In this document: one piece after another, positions 53,936 through 64,000 of the stretch | Numbering within the stretch: position 1 is the first letter of the stretch | Layout of the letters: every line of letters starts with the position of its first letter | DNA from: Chloranthus sessilifolius | Taxonomy: Eukaryota; Streptophyta; Magnoliopsida; Chloranthales; Chloranthaceae | Length of the DNA: 64,000 nt | Direction of reading: 5' to 3' | Assembly (NCBI GenBank): GCA_021018995.1 | Contig: CM037593.1 | Span: forward strand, 39,135,810 to 39,199,809 | Notes under the pieces: generated by a model | What the model was told of the DNA's origin: nothing | Seen by the model: only the letters and a program-made list of their open reading frames with translations | Database searches by the model: none | Made by a program: the position numbers and the translations under genes

Positions 53936-54362
53936 AAGATAGCATTCTTGCACATCCTTTATTCTATTAGCCCAGTGCAGCACATTGGTTGGTTCATCCA
54001 TGTTATTGTGCACCCAACCACTATGCATGAGCACCAAGGTACAGACAGGTACTTTATTTCAGTCATTTAAAATATATGCCTATTTGCAATCAGCAGTTCA
54101 TCAACATTGCAGAATCCTAAAATAGTTTTTCAGCTCAATCTTCATGAAAATTTTGATAAGGGAACCTCAACCATTCTTCAACAAACACAGTTCAAATTCA
54201 GATGAAACATAGGCACATGTATTCACTCACAACAATTCAAACACAAACAACGCAAAACAAATAATTCAACAACACACTAAAAACTTAAATGATAGAATTC
54301 TAAAGAACACAATTCAACACAAAATTTTCATACATATGATACAATTATTACCAATATTTGGC
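53936..54362 (-). other. Post-pol junction of F
   Basis: Contains AATTGTATCATATGTATG (about 54333-54350), the sequence that follows the integrase stop in B. In F it follows the gag stop, so protease, RT, RNase H and integrase are gone. Confidence 0.6.
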
Positions 54363-55838
54363 TCACTGGGCACTAGCTTCCTCCTGAGTAAAGGATGCAT
54401 CACTAATCATAAATTGACCTTTTGGGTTTGTCAGGGGCTGACTAGGCAATTTTCCTTTCTCCCTCCTATTCAGAGCATTACAGATCTGACCAAGCTGGTC
54501 CACAATCTTTTTGATGCTCTGTCCATGAGAATTGATAGTCTGCACCAAACTCCCCAAATTCTGCATTGAAGCCATCATCTGCTCTTCAAATGAAGAGGAC
54601 CTGGGCTGTTGTGCGGGCAAAGCCAACTGGTAAGACTTTGGGGCAGGTAACAGGAAATTTTGCCGTGGTGGGTAACCATGATTAAACTGGTGCTGGGGAC
54701 TATAATGAGCTACCATCAGTTGCTATTGGGGTTGAGGATATGAGTCTTGTCTCCACCTTAGATTTGGGTGGTTCCTCCAAGAATACTCAGCAGGCTGTTG
54801 CCGAAAGGTTTGAGCAGCATTGGCATGATTCATAACAAAATTCAGAAATTGGTTGACAGATGGACAATCATGAATAGAATGTGTGGGGGATTGGCATATC
54901 AGACATGCCTCCTCCACTTGTGCAACCATCTGTGGCTGTATCACATTCATCAATTTGTCAAACTTCAAGCTCAGGTTGTCCACCTTCCTCTCCAGATCAC
55001 CTTGCACCTTTACTTCATATATTCCACCTCTAGGGGTGGACTCTTTCACCATCTTAGCTGGAATCTGACTATCATTGCGTGACAGAGGCTCCTGTTGTAT
55101 TGAATTTTCCCCTATTATGTCAAACAGCTCCCAAGCTTCCTCAGCTGTCTTGTGAAGGTAGCTACCACCACAGGAAGCATCCACCATATCCCTGCTCTTG
55201 GCATTAATTACTTGATAAAACACTTGAACAAGCTGCCACATTGGGATTTTGTGGTGGGGGCATTGTTTTAACATCTCCTAAAATCTTTCCCAAGCTTCAT
55301 TATAATTCTCAGTTGAGGACTGAGTGAATGACAAAATATTTGTCCACATCTGGCTTGTTTTGATCATAGGCAAAAACTTTGCCAAGAATTTGATTTGAAG
55401 GTCACTCTATGACTATATGCTTTTGACTGGGAGCTTTGATAGCCATGTGCTGGTTTTGTCCTTTAATGAAAAAGGAAAAAGCCTTAGTTTAGTGGCCTCA
55501 GGCCCCAAGCCAGCAATGTTGAAGGGAGTGAAAAGTGCTAAAAACTGGTTGATATGCTTGTAGGGATCTTCTTTACTCAGCTCATGAAATGAAGGCCGCA
55601 TACTGATGGTGGAGAATTTAATTTCATAGTTCCCCTCAACAGAGGGAAACTGAATGCAAAAGGGAGAGGTGTACTCTCCAGGTGCATTGTATTCTTTTAA
55701 TGTCCTCTGCCTCTCAGCCATGGTAGCTGGTTCAATCTCAATAGCAAGGCTTTACGTGGTGTGTCTAGGTCTAAGGATCCTTTTCACCTCCGAATTTGGG
55801 GGTTCCAAGTCAGGGTTTAAGGACCTTCTACCGAGCAT
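54363..55838 (-). pseudogene. Gag of element F, full length in one frame
   Basis: Start ATG 55838 (MLGRRSLNP-like). All parts lie in a single frame: MAERQRTLKEYNAPGEY, LFPFSLKDKTSTWLSKL, then WQLVQVFYQVINAKSRDMV, YLHKTAEEAWELFDIIG, the zinc knuckle CLICQSPTHSIHDC (C-x2-C-x4-H-x4-C, about 54900) and WRNHPNLRWRQDS, ending EEASAQ, stop at 54363. Only a few in-frame stops, near 55412, 55277 and 54720, and an early one in the N-terminal part. Confidence 0.85.
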
Positions 55839-56156
55839 ACACTCACTAACAATAATGAAAATGCTTACAAGCACACAGAAATAATTTCAAATAAAAAAAA
55901 TAATAACTACACAGATTTACACTAAATAAAATAACAGGGGATTCAACATAAATGACATGAGATTTAGGGGAAAGAAAGTGCAAACAGAGCTAGCTATACT
56001 CTACATACAGCTCTAGCTTTTCCCTTCTTCTGTTGTCCATTTCTGTTAAATTCCATAAAGAATCAGTAGTACTTTAATTCTAGATTAAACACATCTACAA
56101 AGAATTTGTTAGTCTAAGTTATAGTACAACTCAGGTCTACTAAAAAGATCAAGATT
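55839..56156 (-). other. Leader of element F
   Basis: Untranslated leader; nothing else recognised. Confidence 0.5.
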
Positions 56157-56173
56157 CCCTGACAGTGGTGCCA
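56157..56173 (-). other. Primer-binding site of element F
   Basis: Minus strand TGGCACCACTGTCAGGG, tRNA-Asp type with several transitions. Confidence 0.7.
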
Positions 56174-56179
56174 AAAACT

Positions 56180-58856
56180 TATTGGTCGTGTTTCAAAACT
56201 CTTGCTGTTATTTTATTAAGAACACTGGAGAGAATAAATCAAGAGTGGGGAATTGGAGATGGGTCAGCACAGCAAGTTTGAAATACACACAATCCTGTAA
56301 GATACAGGGTCTACTATAGCAAGTTTTGATAAGTAAGAGTTTGTTCCATAGAGAAAATGATCAAGAACTAAAAATGGGCTATAATAGTAAGCCTCCAGAT
56401 CTGGCTACAGATCTGACAATCCTAAAGGAAGGGAGTTGGGTGTCATAACTACACTAAATTAATACTAAAGAAGGGAAATAAAGTGCAGCCCTATCCTAAA
56501 GAAATGGTTAAACAGAAGATGGTGATGGAGTGTGTCAAAATAAAATACGAAAATTGGTGAGAAGTAAGCAGGTTGAGCTAGAGTTAATGATGTAATAATG
56601 TAACTCAGATTTAGTCTGTCTTTGCAGTGGTCCTTGCTGAGATGCTATTAATAGCCTCAACAGGGTATAAGCTCCCAGTTTAACTCATGCCATTTGGAGC
56701 GCTCTTACGGCTATACTCTGTCCACTATAATGGTCATAGGGTATCCGATAGAGTTTGTCAAATCCCATTAGTTAAATCAGAAATTCGCTGGTCTAATCTA
56801 AAAGAGTGGACTGATCATTTCCCCCAACCACTGGACCAACTCTAGCCATGAATACTATTGTAGCACTATGTAATGCCAGTGCTACAAGCTCCCTAGACCT
56901 GCGCACAGATCTGGCTGACATCCATAGGTATTTCAACCCATAAGATCCTAAGTGCTTTGCCAAGCCTAGCGGTACTTGATGCCCATTAGAAGGACTATGC
57001 AACTGGTTGAATAAAGCTTTAGATTCAGCTGGTCATTGCTATAAAAGGCCTGTAATGACTCAGCCTCAAACTACAATTACTACAAAGAGACCAGATCTAA
57101 AATCTGATGTTGATTAGGTAAGACAGAGGGGAGCCAGTTACTGTACAAACCTCCTCACAAGGCTCTAGAAGCTCATGTGCAGGAGAAAGGAATCCTCCTC
57201 AAACATGTGACTGGACACAACCTTAGGACTATACTATGTCCACTACAATGGTCACAGGGTATCCCATTGGTCTGTCCATACCTTAGAGGTCTGAGAAAGA
57301 ACATGTAAACTGCTACAACCACCATGGTCCGCAGGCGTCTGAGCTCCCCAGATCTCACTACAAATCCAGCATTGCTTTCCATGTGTCTATAAAACCAAGG
57401 GAAATCAGATGATAAATAATAGATTTACTAAAAACTGAATGGGCTAGTCCCAAATACATGGATTCTATAGACATATAAAGAAATCATAAGATCTATAGAT
57501 TTGATTAAGCATTAAAACAGTAGTTCATTCATAACAGTAAAACTTACAATGAACTGTCTCCTGGCTGCAGCCTATAAACAACTGCTCATCCATGATCCCA
57601 ATGTATACAAAATCTATTACAAGACTAAAATAAAACTAAACCTAGCTACTTACAGGGGGATTAGTCAGCAAGTGCTGAGTTAAGAGAGAAGAAAAATAGG
57701 AAAAAGAGGTGATCAAACCCTAACCCTAGCCTGTTGGAGCTCTCAGCCAATAGAGGATGAAGGAAAGATGAAAATATTAAACTCTAAGTACAGCTTATAT
57801 ACTCTGTCAAAATGGCCTTGGCTCTAAAGAGATTAACCCTAATTTTTCTAACAGATGTGACACTGTTACAACCCTTGAATGCCTGGAGATATGCGCCTAA
57901 AAATCTATGCCTCAGGAAGTGTGCCCTAGCCTTGGGAAATTCCCAAAAACTCCTTTAGTTAAAACTAAGAAGTGGAGAGCTCTTGCTTTGTGGGGTTAGT
58001 GTTTGCTTTTAGCTCATTCGCGCAGCTACTTTTCCTTATCAGAGTTGCCTTTGGCTGGTGGGAAGTGCTTGCTTGCACAGTGAATCTTCAGTTCATCATG
58101 CAGTTCCTTTGCGCTGTAATGTTGTCATGGAGATTATCTAGAGTGGCTAGACTTCTTACGCAGTAGAGCTTTAGAAGCTCACGTAGTCAGTGGTACGGAT
58201 TCAGAGTGCGCGAGATTTGCATGAAGGGAATTCTGGGCGTCTCTCTCATCCAGGGCTACATGAGAACTACACAAGGTGACATTCTTTTCAGTGTACATAT
58301 GGACTCGCTGGATTCTTCGTGCAGTTGCTTTGAGGCTTGATCTCCTCGAGAGCTTCGTGAGGGCAAATTCTGAGAGTTTTAACCTGTGAGATCTTCGCGA
58401 GGTCATTTCAACTGTCCTCCTGATTGCGTAGCATTTTTGCATGAGGGCCTCTTCCACTGCATCTTTAGTTTCGCGAGGAAGCTCCTCAACTCTGCGAGGT
58501 CTATCTTTTGCTGCTCTGGTGCATTGCACTTGCTGTTGTCACAGTCTCCTCTTTTCTCAGCTAACTTCATTCATCTGCTAGACTTTGGTCAATGATGATC
58601 AACAACAATGAGTCACCGTGGTGAGCACTACCAAGGTGTTCCATCAAGCTTTGTATCAGCTGTCATCTTTGAGTGTATTCTCTCTCTCTTTTGGACCAAA
58701 AAGTAAGGAGTTTGTATTAAGCTGCACATTTTATTGCTAACTATAAAATACACTTAACAAATGGTTATTAGTCTGCTTCAAGGTCCAGCAAAGGCTAAGT
58801 TAAGAGGTGAAAAGTGATACTTTTCAGTGAATAGCGATACTTTTCAGTGAATAGCA
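56180..58856 (-). repeat. 5' LTR of element F (right copy)
   Basis: Plus-strand ends TATTGGTCGTG (TG changed to TA) and GTGAATAGCA. A 20-bp tandem duplication GATACTTTTCAGTGAATAGC lies at its right end (58816-58835, 58836-58855). TATA at 57793-57801; 38-bp motif at 56710-56746 and 57227-57263. Confidence 0.9.
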
Positions 58857-58888
58857 AACGCCCAATGTGGGTTCGTCATGCCCATTAT

Positions 58889-59037
58889 CGCCCTCTTTTT
58901 ACCCGTAGAGCCCTCTCGAGTTTTCACTACATCCTGCTCTCTTACCCCAAGCGCCCTTTCGGGTTTTCACCTGGTCCACACAAACTTGCTCTTTTTACCC
59001 ATAGTGTCCTTCCGGGTTTTCATTACGTCCATCTTGC
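58889..59037. repeat. Short tandem repeat in E 3' region
   Basis: Three degenerate units of about 46-52 bp with TGCTCTTTTTACCC and TTCGGGTTTTCACYAYGTCC. It lies between the E pol end and antisense gene 2. Confidence 0.7.
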
Positions 59038-59694
59038 TTTGAGCTTGTATATTTTTATTTATTATATATATATATATTTCTTTTTCTTTATGTTTTTTTT
59101 CTTTTTCTCTTATATTTTTCAAAAGCCACGACATGGATGTGGAATTTGTCATAGCCGGTCGGATAGGGTTCTCATCGTCTCCCAGCTTCGCTCGTGTTGA
59201 CTCAACGGATACTTTAACTGCTCGTAGACCTTAAAGAGGGATTTTCCTCAGGATGTATCATGGCCATGGGTAAGGTTAGGATTTTGAAGGTATTCTGGGC
59301 GAAAAGGGTTTCTTTGACTAGGTTCCAGTTGCCATAATACGCTTCTTCCTTAGGGGATTTTGACTGTACAAGCCCCACTTTTTGTTTTCTATTTATTTAT
59401 TTATTTTATTTTTTGGATAACCTCTTTTTAGGGTTTTGCTTTTCCAATTTTTTTGGATTTTAATGGTAACTCTTCTTCTTCTTTTTTTTGTTGGTGTATG
59501 TACACACATTTTCTTTTCCTGGGAGGGGTTTGTTGAAAGAAAATCCAATTGCTTAATGGGTGTAGCAAAGGGTATGAGCATTTAGGGGCAATTTTTTTTC
59601 TTTTTGGCTACTAGGCTTTGAAATGATGGCCTCTTTAGTGGGGTCCTTGAGCAGTCACATATTAGTTTTATCGATACTTACCTTACCGGGGGAC
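59038..59694. other. E 3' region after pol
   Basis: T-rich non-coding sequence with a TA microsatellite (59062-59078). No ORF supported. Confidence 0.4.
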
Positions 59695-60861
59695 CTATGA
59701 GTAGAATCGTTGGATGTATCCAGCATTGATTGGCTCAGGAAAGTGATCTCTATTCATTATGGTGAGGCAGATGGCGTATCCCGGAAGCACCTCTTTGATG
59801 ACATAAGGTCCCTCCCAATTAGGCTTGAACTTGTCTCTCAGATCGACGTGTAGGGATGGGAAGATCTTCTTGAGTACTTGTCTCCCACCTTCATATCTTG
59901 ACCGCAAACACGTTAATGTAAGCGCGTGTGATTCGCCTTTGATAGACTTGGGTATGACACAAGGCTAGTATCCTTTTCTCATCCAACAGGTTGAACTGTT
60001 CGAAACGAGATCTCTCTCTCTCTCAGCTTCAGATAGGCCTGATTCCATGAGTATGCGGAGTGAAGGTACTTCAACTTCTACCAGTAGGACGGCCTCAGTT
60101 CCATACACAAGGGAGAATTGTGTTGCCCCTGTAGCGGTATGGATCTATGTTCTATAGGCCCATAATGCAAATGGCAACAACTCGCTCCAATCTCGATAGG
60201 TGATGATCATTTTCTCTAGGATGCAGACAATAGTCTTGTTAGCAGCTTCTACGGCCCCATTGGTTTGTGGCCGATAAGGCTATGAGCGATGGTGCTTGAT
60301 CTTGTATTGCTCACAGAAGGCCCTGATGCGCTTGTTCGCGAAATTTGTGCCATTATCAGTGATGATGTCCTTGGGTACTCCGAATCAGCACACAATGTTG
60401 TTCTTGATGAATTTCTCAACGTGTTGGGTCATGATGTTGGCATAGGATGCTGCCTCTACCCATTTGGTGAAGTATTCGATGGCGACGAGGATGAATCGAT
60501 GTCCGTTTGAGGCCTTCGGATTAATCATTCTGACGACGTCAAGGCCCCAGGTGACAAAGGGCCATGGAGTGCCCATGCTATGCAAATCTATAGTCGACGC
60601 ATGTATCAGATTGGACTGTTCTTGGCATTTGTAGCACCTCTGAATGTGCTTGCAACAGTCAGTTTCCATAGTGGTCCAATAGTATCCTTGCCGTAGGATT
60701 TTCTTAGCAAGCATGTGCCCGTTGACATGAGCACCACATACTCCCTCATGGATTTCCTTCATAATGTTGGCCACCTCACTTTCAGTCAAGCATCTGAGTA
60801 GGATGTTGTAATATGAATGCTTGTAGAGGCATTCGCCACAGATGACGTAGTATGTTGCCAA
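59695..60861 (-). pseudogene. Integrase of element E
   Basis: HHCC finger: EIHEGVCGAHVNGHML and RCYKCQEQ (about 60625). Core: WGLDVVRMI (first Asp about 60555), KWVEAASYAN, then ITDNGTNF (second Asp about 60354) and a Glu within ANGAVEAAN-like sequence about 35 residues on. The tail ends FYS at 59695 with NWEGPYVIKEVLPG, typical of Tat pol. Several stops, for example after NNIVC at 60382. Catalytic residues are preserved. Confidence 0.75.
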
Positions 60862-61179
60862 ACGCTAGATGGTCCGCCTGTCCGTCTTGGACGTATCTTC
60901 AGGGAAAGTTCACATCTTAAGGAAGTTCTTAATATCTGAGAACCAAGGTGGCTCATCATCTAACTATGTAGGTTCCTCAATCTGGCAGTAGAAGGCCAGC
61001 TCGTTCCTTTATTCGATTATGATTGGCTTCATCTCGACACCATAGGGGATCGCTATCATTGATGCCAAAGTTGCTAACGCATCCGCGAAGCGATTCCTTA
61101 TCCGTGAGACATAGGAGAACATGACGTCCTTGAAGCATGCTAATCAGATCCTCGAGGTGCTCATGGTAAGGGATCAATT

Positions 61180-61525
61180 TCTCATCTTTCGTCTTTCAAT
61201 CGCCGATCGTCTGGCAAATGATCAGCTGTGAGTCACCAAACACTTGGAGGTGAGTTACATTCAAGTCCAAAGCTGTCTACAGTCCTGCTGCATAGGCCTC
61301 ATATTCAGCCATGTTATTTGTGCATGGGAAGTTGAGCCTCATGGAGACTGGTACGTGTGAACCTTTCAGTGAAATTAGAATAGCATTGACTCCCTGACCC
61401 TCGACATTTGTTGCCCCGTCAAAGTGTATTATCCAGTATTCCTCTGCTTCTTCTTTGTCATCCTTCGTTAGGAACAAAATATCTTCATCGGAGAATTCGG
61501 TTCTTACGGGCTCATAATCAGGCAA
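61180..61525 (-). pseudogene. Archaeal-type RNase H of element E
   Basis: YWIIHFDGATNVEGQGV (first Asp), MRLNFPCTNNMAEYEAYAAGL (Glu), and FGDSQLIICQTIGD (second Asp, about 61225) show the three acidic residues in order. This second RNase H is a marker of the Tat lineage. One stop after YAAGL at 61274. Confidence 0.75.
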
Positions 61526-62880
61526 TGGATTGTTGACAAGATGATCGACTTCTTAGTGACGTATGTGATGTCAAACTCAGATAATAAAAGCTGCCAATGT
61601 GCAGTTCATCTAGTAAGAGTCGACTTTTCAAGCAGGTACTTTAACAGGTCCATTCATGCAAGGAGTAGAACGGCTTGGGATAGTAAGTAATGGCGAAGCC
61701 TCTGGGTCGCCCACACAAGAGCCAAGCATGCTCTCTCCAGATAGGAATAACATGTCTCGTAGTCAGTAAACTGTTTGCTCAGATAGTAGATGGCATGCTC
61801 TCTTCTTCCTATTTCATCATGCTACCCTAGGACACATCCCTTCAAAACTTTCATCATAGAAAGGTACATCAAGAGTGTCCTCCCTGGCTTGGATGGTACC
61901 AACATAGGTGGGTTGAGGAGATATCCTTTAATTTTGTCAAATGCTACCTGGCAGTCGTCGTTCCATAAAACGGGTGAATTCTTCCTTAGTAACTTGAAGA
62001 TCAGCGTGCAGATAGGCGTTAGTTGTGCGATGAACTGATTGATATATTGTATCCTGCCTAAGAACCCTCTAACTTCTTTTTCAGTAGATGGTGGTGGCAT
62101 TTCTGTGATAGCTTTCACTTTGGTCGGATCAACCTCGATACCTCTCCTGGTGGCGATGAAGCCCAATAGTTTCCCGGACATGAAGCCAAATGCGCATTTA
62201 TGAGGATTCAAATGTAACCTATACTTTCTCAGCCTCTCAAACAACTTTTGGAGGTTTATTAGATGGTCACTTCACTCCGGTGACTTGGTGATCATGTCAT
62301 CGACATATACTTCGATCTCTCAATGCATCATGTTGTGAAACAGTATAGTCATGGCTCTTTGGTATGTTGCATTGGCATTCTGCAACTCGAATGGCAGGAC
62401 CCTGTAGCAAAAAGTTCCTCACAGAGTGATGAACGCTGTCTTCTCTCGGTCGGCCTCTGCCGTCCTTATCTGATTGTATCCTAAGAATCTATCCATGAAT
62501 GAGAGCATCCCGTGCTTAGCAGTGTTATTGATAAAGATGTCAATGTGTGGCAATGGGAAATCATCCTGCAGGCTCGCTCTGTTCAAGTTTCGAAAGTCAA
62601 TGCACATACGGACCTTTCAATCCTTCTTCGATATCAGAATGATATTGGCTAGCCATTGCGGGTATTTAGATACCATGAGAAACCCCGTGTCATATTGCTT
62701 GATGACCTCATCCTTAACTTTCAGCATCCACTCAGGTCGGAGTTGTCTCAATTTCTGCTTGACCGGCTTGATATCAAGGTAAAGCAGCAGCTCATGCTCA
62801 ACTAAATCAGTGTCCAAGGCATGTCCTCGTAAGACCATGCAAAGACATCTTGATATGACTGAAGGAAATTGATCATGCAT
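61526..62880 (-). pseudogene. Reverse transcriptase and RNase H of element E
   Basis: LANIILISKKD, CIDFRNLNRA, the motif A region MLSFMDRFLGYNQI, then motif C YVDDM with both Asp codons at 62301-62296 intact, and LNPHKCAFGFMSGKLLGF. RNase H follows with DKIKGYLLNPPML and HAIYYLSKQF. Stops lie at about 62416, 62343 and 62268, each where a Trp or Arg codon would fit. Unlike B and D, the RT active site is unchanged, so E decayed only after losing activity by stops. Confidence 0.75.
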
Positions 62881-63990
62881 TTTCTTTCCTCGGGAGACAG
62901 TGATGTTCCAATCTTGGTAATTTGAGGAACCTCCTCGATCCCTAAATTAACATCCCCGGTTTCCTCAACAATAGGGGTAGGGCAATGCACAAAGTCAAAA
63001 AATCGTTCAAGGAGTACATTGGGTAACTCCTCGGTGGGGATCTCATTGTCCAGACTCGTGACTCCTACCTCTTCTTCTATTTCTATAGGAAAGGGGTCGA
63101 CTTCACGTGGGACGGGCACTTCAATTAAGGCATCCTTTTCTTTGATTTTATTTGGAATTTTAAAAGATAATATTTTTGGGTTTTATATATTTTATATGTT
63201 GTTGGGATTTTTGTTTTCTTTAAAAATGGTCCCATGGCAAAGCGAGTCCCTATATATACACAGTATTGCCTACCAAAGACTTGTCCAACTTTTTATATGT
63301 TGTTTTTTTTAGGTAACGAGTGCCAAAATTTAGGCCACTTCCTGCTTCCAGGGTTTGGGGCACAGACGCCCAGTTGCACACCTGAGATGCCACTCCTTTA
63401 CCTGTTTGGATTTGGATGGAGGGTGCTGACTGATATGGCTGTTTGGAGTCAGCCTCCATCATGTTGCCTATGGATTCATCTGAGATCCCATCCTCTAATG
63501 TCAGCATAGTCCTATGATATTCACCACAGGGAGAGTTTGTGCAGGTATGAAACGTCATTCTTCAAAGAGAGATAATGTGACCAAGTCTATTTCCAGGCCA
63601 GGATGGATGATTTGAGGATTGGTGGGGTGAACAGGTGTTGCGGGTTTGTGTGGGGTTAATTGGGCTACCCCATTCCGATCGATCTTCACAACCTCGACAC
63701 TTACAAATGAATCTCTGATGTGAGGCCTGGGACGAGATTCTTCTTCTAAATAGATTCCCTCGGGCTCTCTCTTTGGCCTCTCAGACAACTTCGGTGGGCT
63801 TGTAACCTAACCCAAATCTGATTTGCTGTCCACCCTTAGCCTTGACTGGTTCTCTTCTGCCTTGCAGTCTGGGCCCTAGTCCTTTTCCTTTTTTATAACC
63901 CCATTTATGGAGCATGGCCACAGCTGCTATCATTCCACTTCCATTTTTTAGAGTGATGCTTTCAGGCGGCTTGGGGATGACTATTGACAC
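62881..63990 (-). pseudogene. G-patch domain and protease-RT linker of element E
   Basis: MLHKWGYKKGKGLGPRLQG at about 63910-63855 is a G-patch (Gly-rich, often RNA-binding), which Tat/Ogre pol carries after the protease. Then a linker with stops (63558 and 63119 frames) and an AT-rich stretch 63130-63310. The acidic linker from 63145 (DALIEVPVPREVDPFPIEIE) leads into RT. Ogre elements are known for an intron between protease and RT; the AT-rich stretch ends with AAAG|AAAAG near 63140 and could be that intron, but I see no strong donor. Confidence 0.6.
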
Positions 63991-64000
63991 CTCATATTCA

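Larger units (their letters stand above)
48199..58856 (-). mobile_element. Element F: Athila-like element with gag but no protease or pol
   Basis: Two full LTRs of about 2.68 kb, PBS, leader, gag, then directly the post-pol sequence, motif array, TATA box, shortened envelope-position ORF, internal PPT-like site, 3' non-coding region and PPT. Flanks AACGA (48194-48198) and AACGC (58857-58861) are a target duplication with one change. The LTRs differ at roughly 8-9 percent of positions in a 185-bp stretch counted by hand, mainly transitions, so the insertion is older than B. Confidence 0.9.
37440..64000 (-). mobile_element. Element E: Tat/Ogre-like LTR retrotransposon with antisense ORFs
   Basis: Minus-strand order from the right edge: G-patch, RT, RNase H, archaeal-type RNase H, integrase (to 59695), 3' region with tandem repeats, two ORFs on the opposite (plus) strand, a PPT (41087-41075) and a 3' LTR (41074 to about 37440). 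Interrupted by F (48199-58856) and by solo LTR G (37863-39675). The left boundary is approximate because no terminal CA or target duplication could be verified; gag, protease and 5' LTR are off the right edge. Confidence 0.8.

Overview
This window is plant nuclear DNA made almost entirely of nested LTR retrotransposons of the Ty3/gypsy class. Two lineages are recognisable from protein motifs. One is Athila-like: a tRNA-Asp type primer-binding site, a gag beginning MxGRRxLxP, a protease with D-L-G-A, and an extra envelope-position ORF after pol. The other is Tat/Ogre-like: an RT with YVDD-type context, a second archaeal-type RNase H, a G-patch domain, and extra ORFs antisense to pol. I see no gene that clearly belongs to the host outside the elements, and no tRNA, rRNA or CRISPR. 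The species cannot be named from this; a large, repeat-rich plant genome is the natural reading.

Nesting, left to right: element A (Athila, minus, 1-2991, 5' end only) sits inside the 5' LTR of element B (Athila, plus, 2992-17441). B sits inside the pol of element D (Tat, plus, 17442-21837 and 32456-about 37440). Element C (Athila, minus, 21838-32455, lacking RT/RNase H/integrase) interrupts the 3' part of D. Element E (Tat/Ogre, minus, about 37440-64000 and beyond) also lies in D. E is itself interrupted by a solo Athila LTR G (37863-39675, perfect 5-bp target duplication) and by element F (Athila, minus, 48199-58856, lacking protease and pol). D is the oldest layer. A, B, G and F are later arrivals.

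All pol genes are broken, mainly by stop codons that look like C-to-T or G-to-A changes. B and D have lost a catalytic Asp of RT; the E RT and the B integrase keep their catalytic residues. C and F keep LTRs, PBS, gag (C also protease) and 3' non-coding region but lack pol, so they look like non-autonomous derivatives.

The most interesting structure is a regulatory design repeated in both lineages. Each LTR U3 carries an array of short degenerate motifs just upstream of a TATA box. The same element often carries a second (or third) array plus TATA-like box inside its body, immediately upstream of its extra ORF. The motif is specific to the element: CGCGAG in A, B and F, CGATAGG in C, TTCGCAAAGATTGG in the G LTR, a GCGCATGTATTACATGCGC palindrome in E, and CACGCGCC/CCCATCGCG in D. 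Internal and LTR copies match within an element. This suggests dedicated promoters for the envelope-position ORFs (Athila) and the antisense ORFs (Tat). In E the antisense plant-mobile-domain ORF has a multi-exon structure with consensus-like splice sites. A conserved hairpin-like 38-bp motif in every Athila LTR, and a second polypurine-tract-like site about 1.6 kb upstream of the true one in B, C and F, are further unexplained conserved features.
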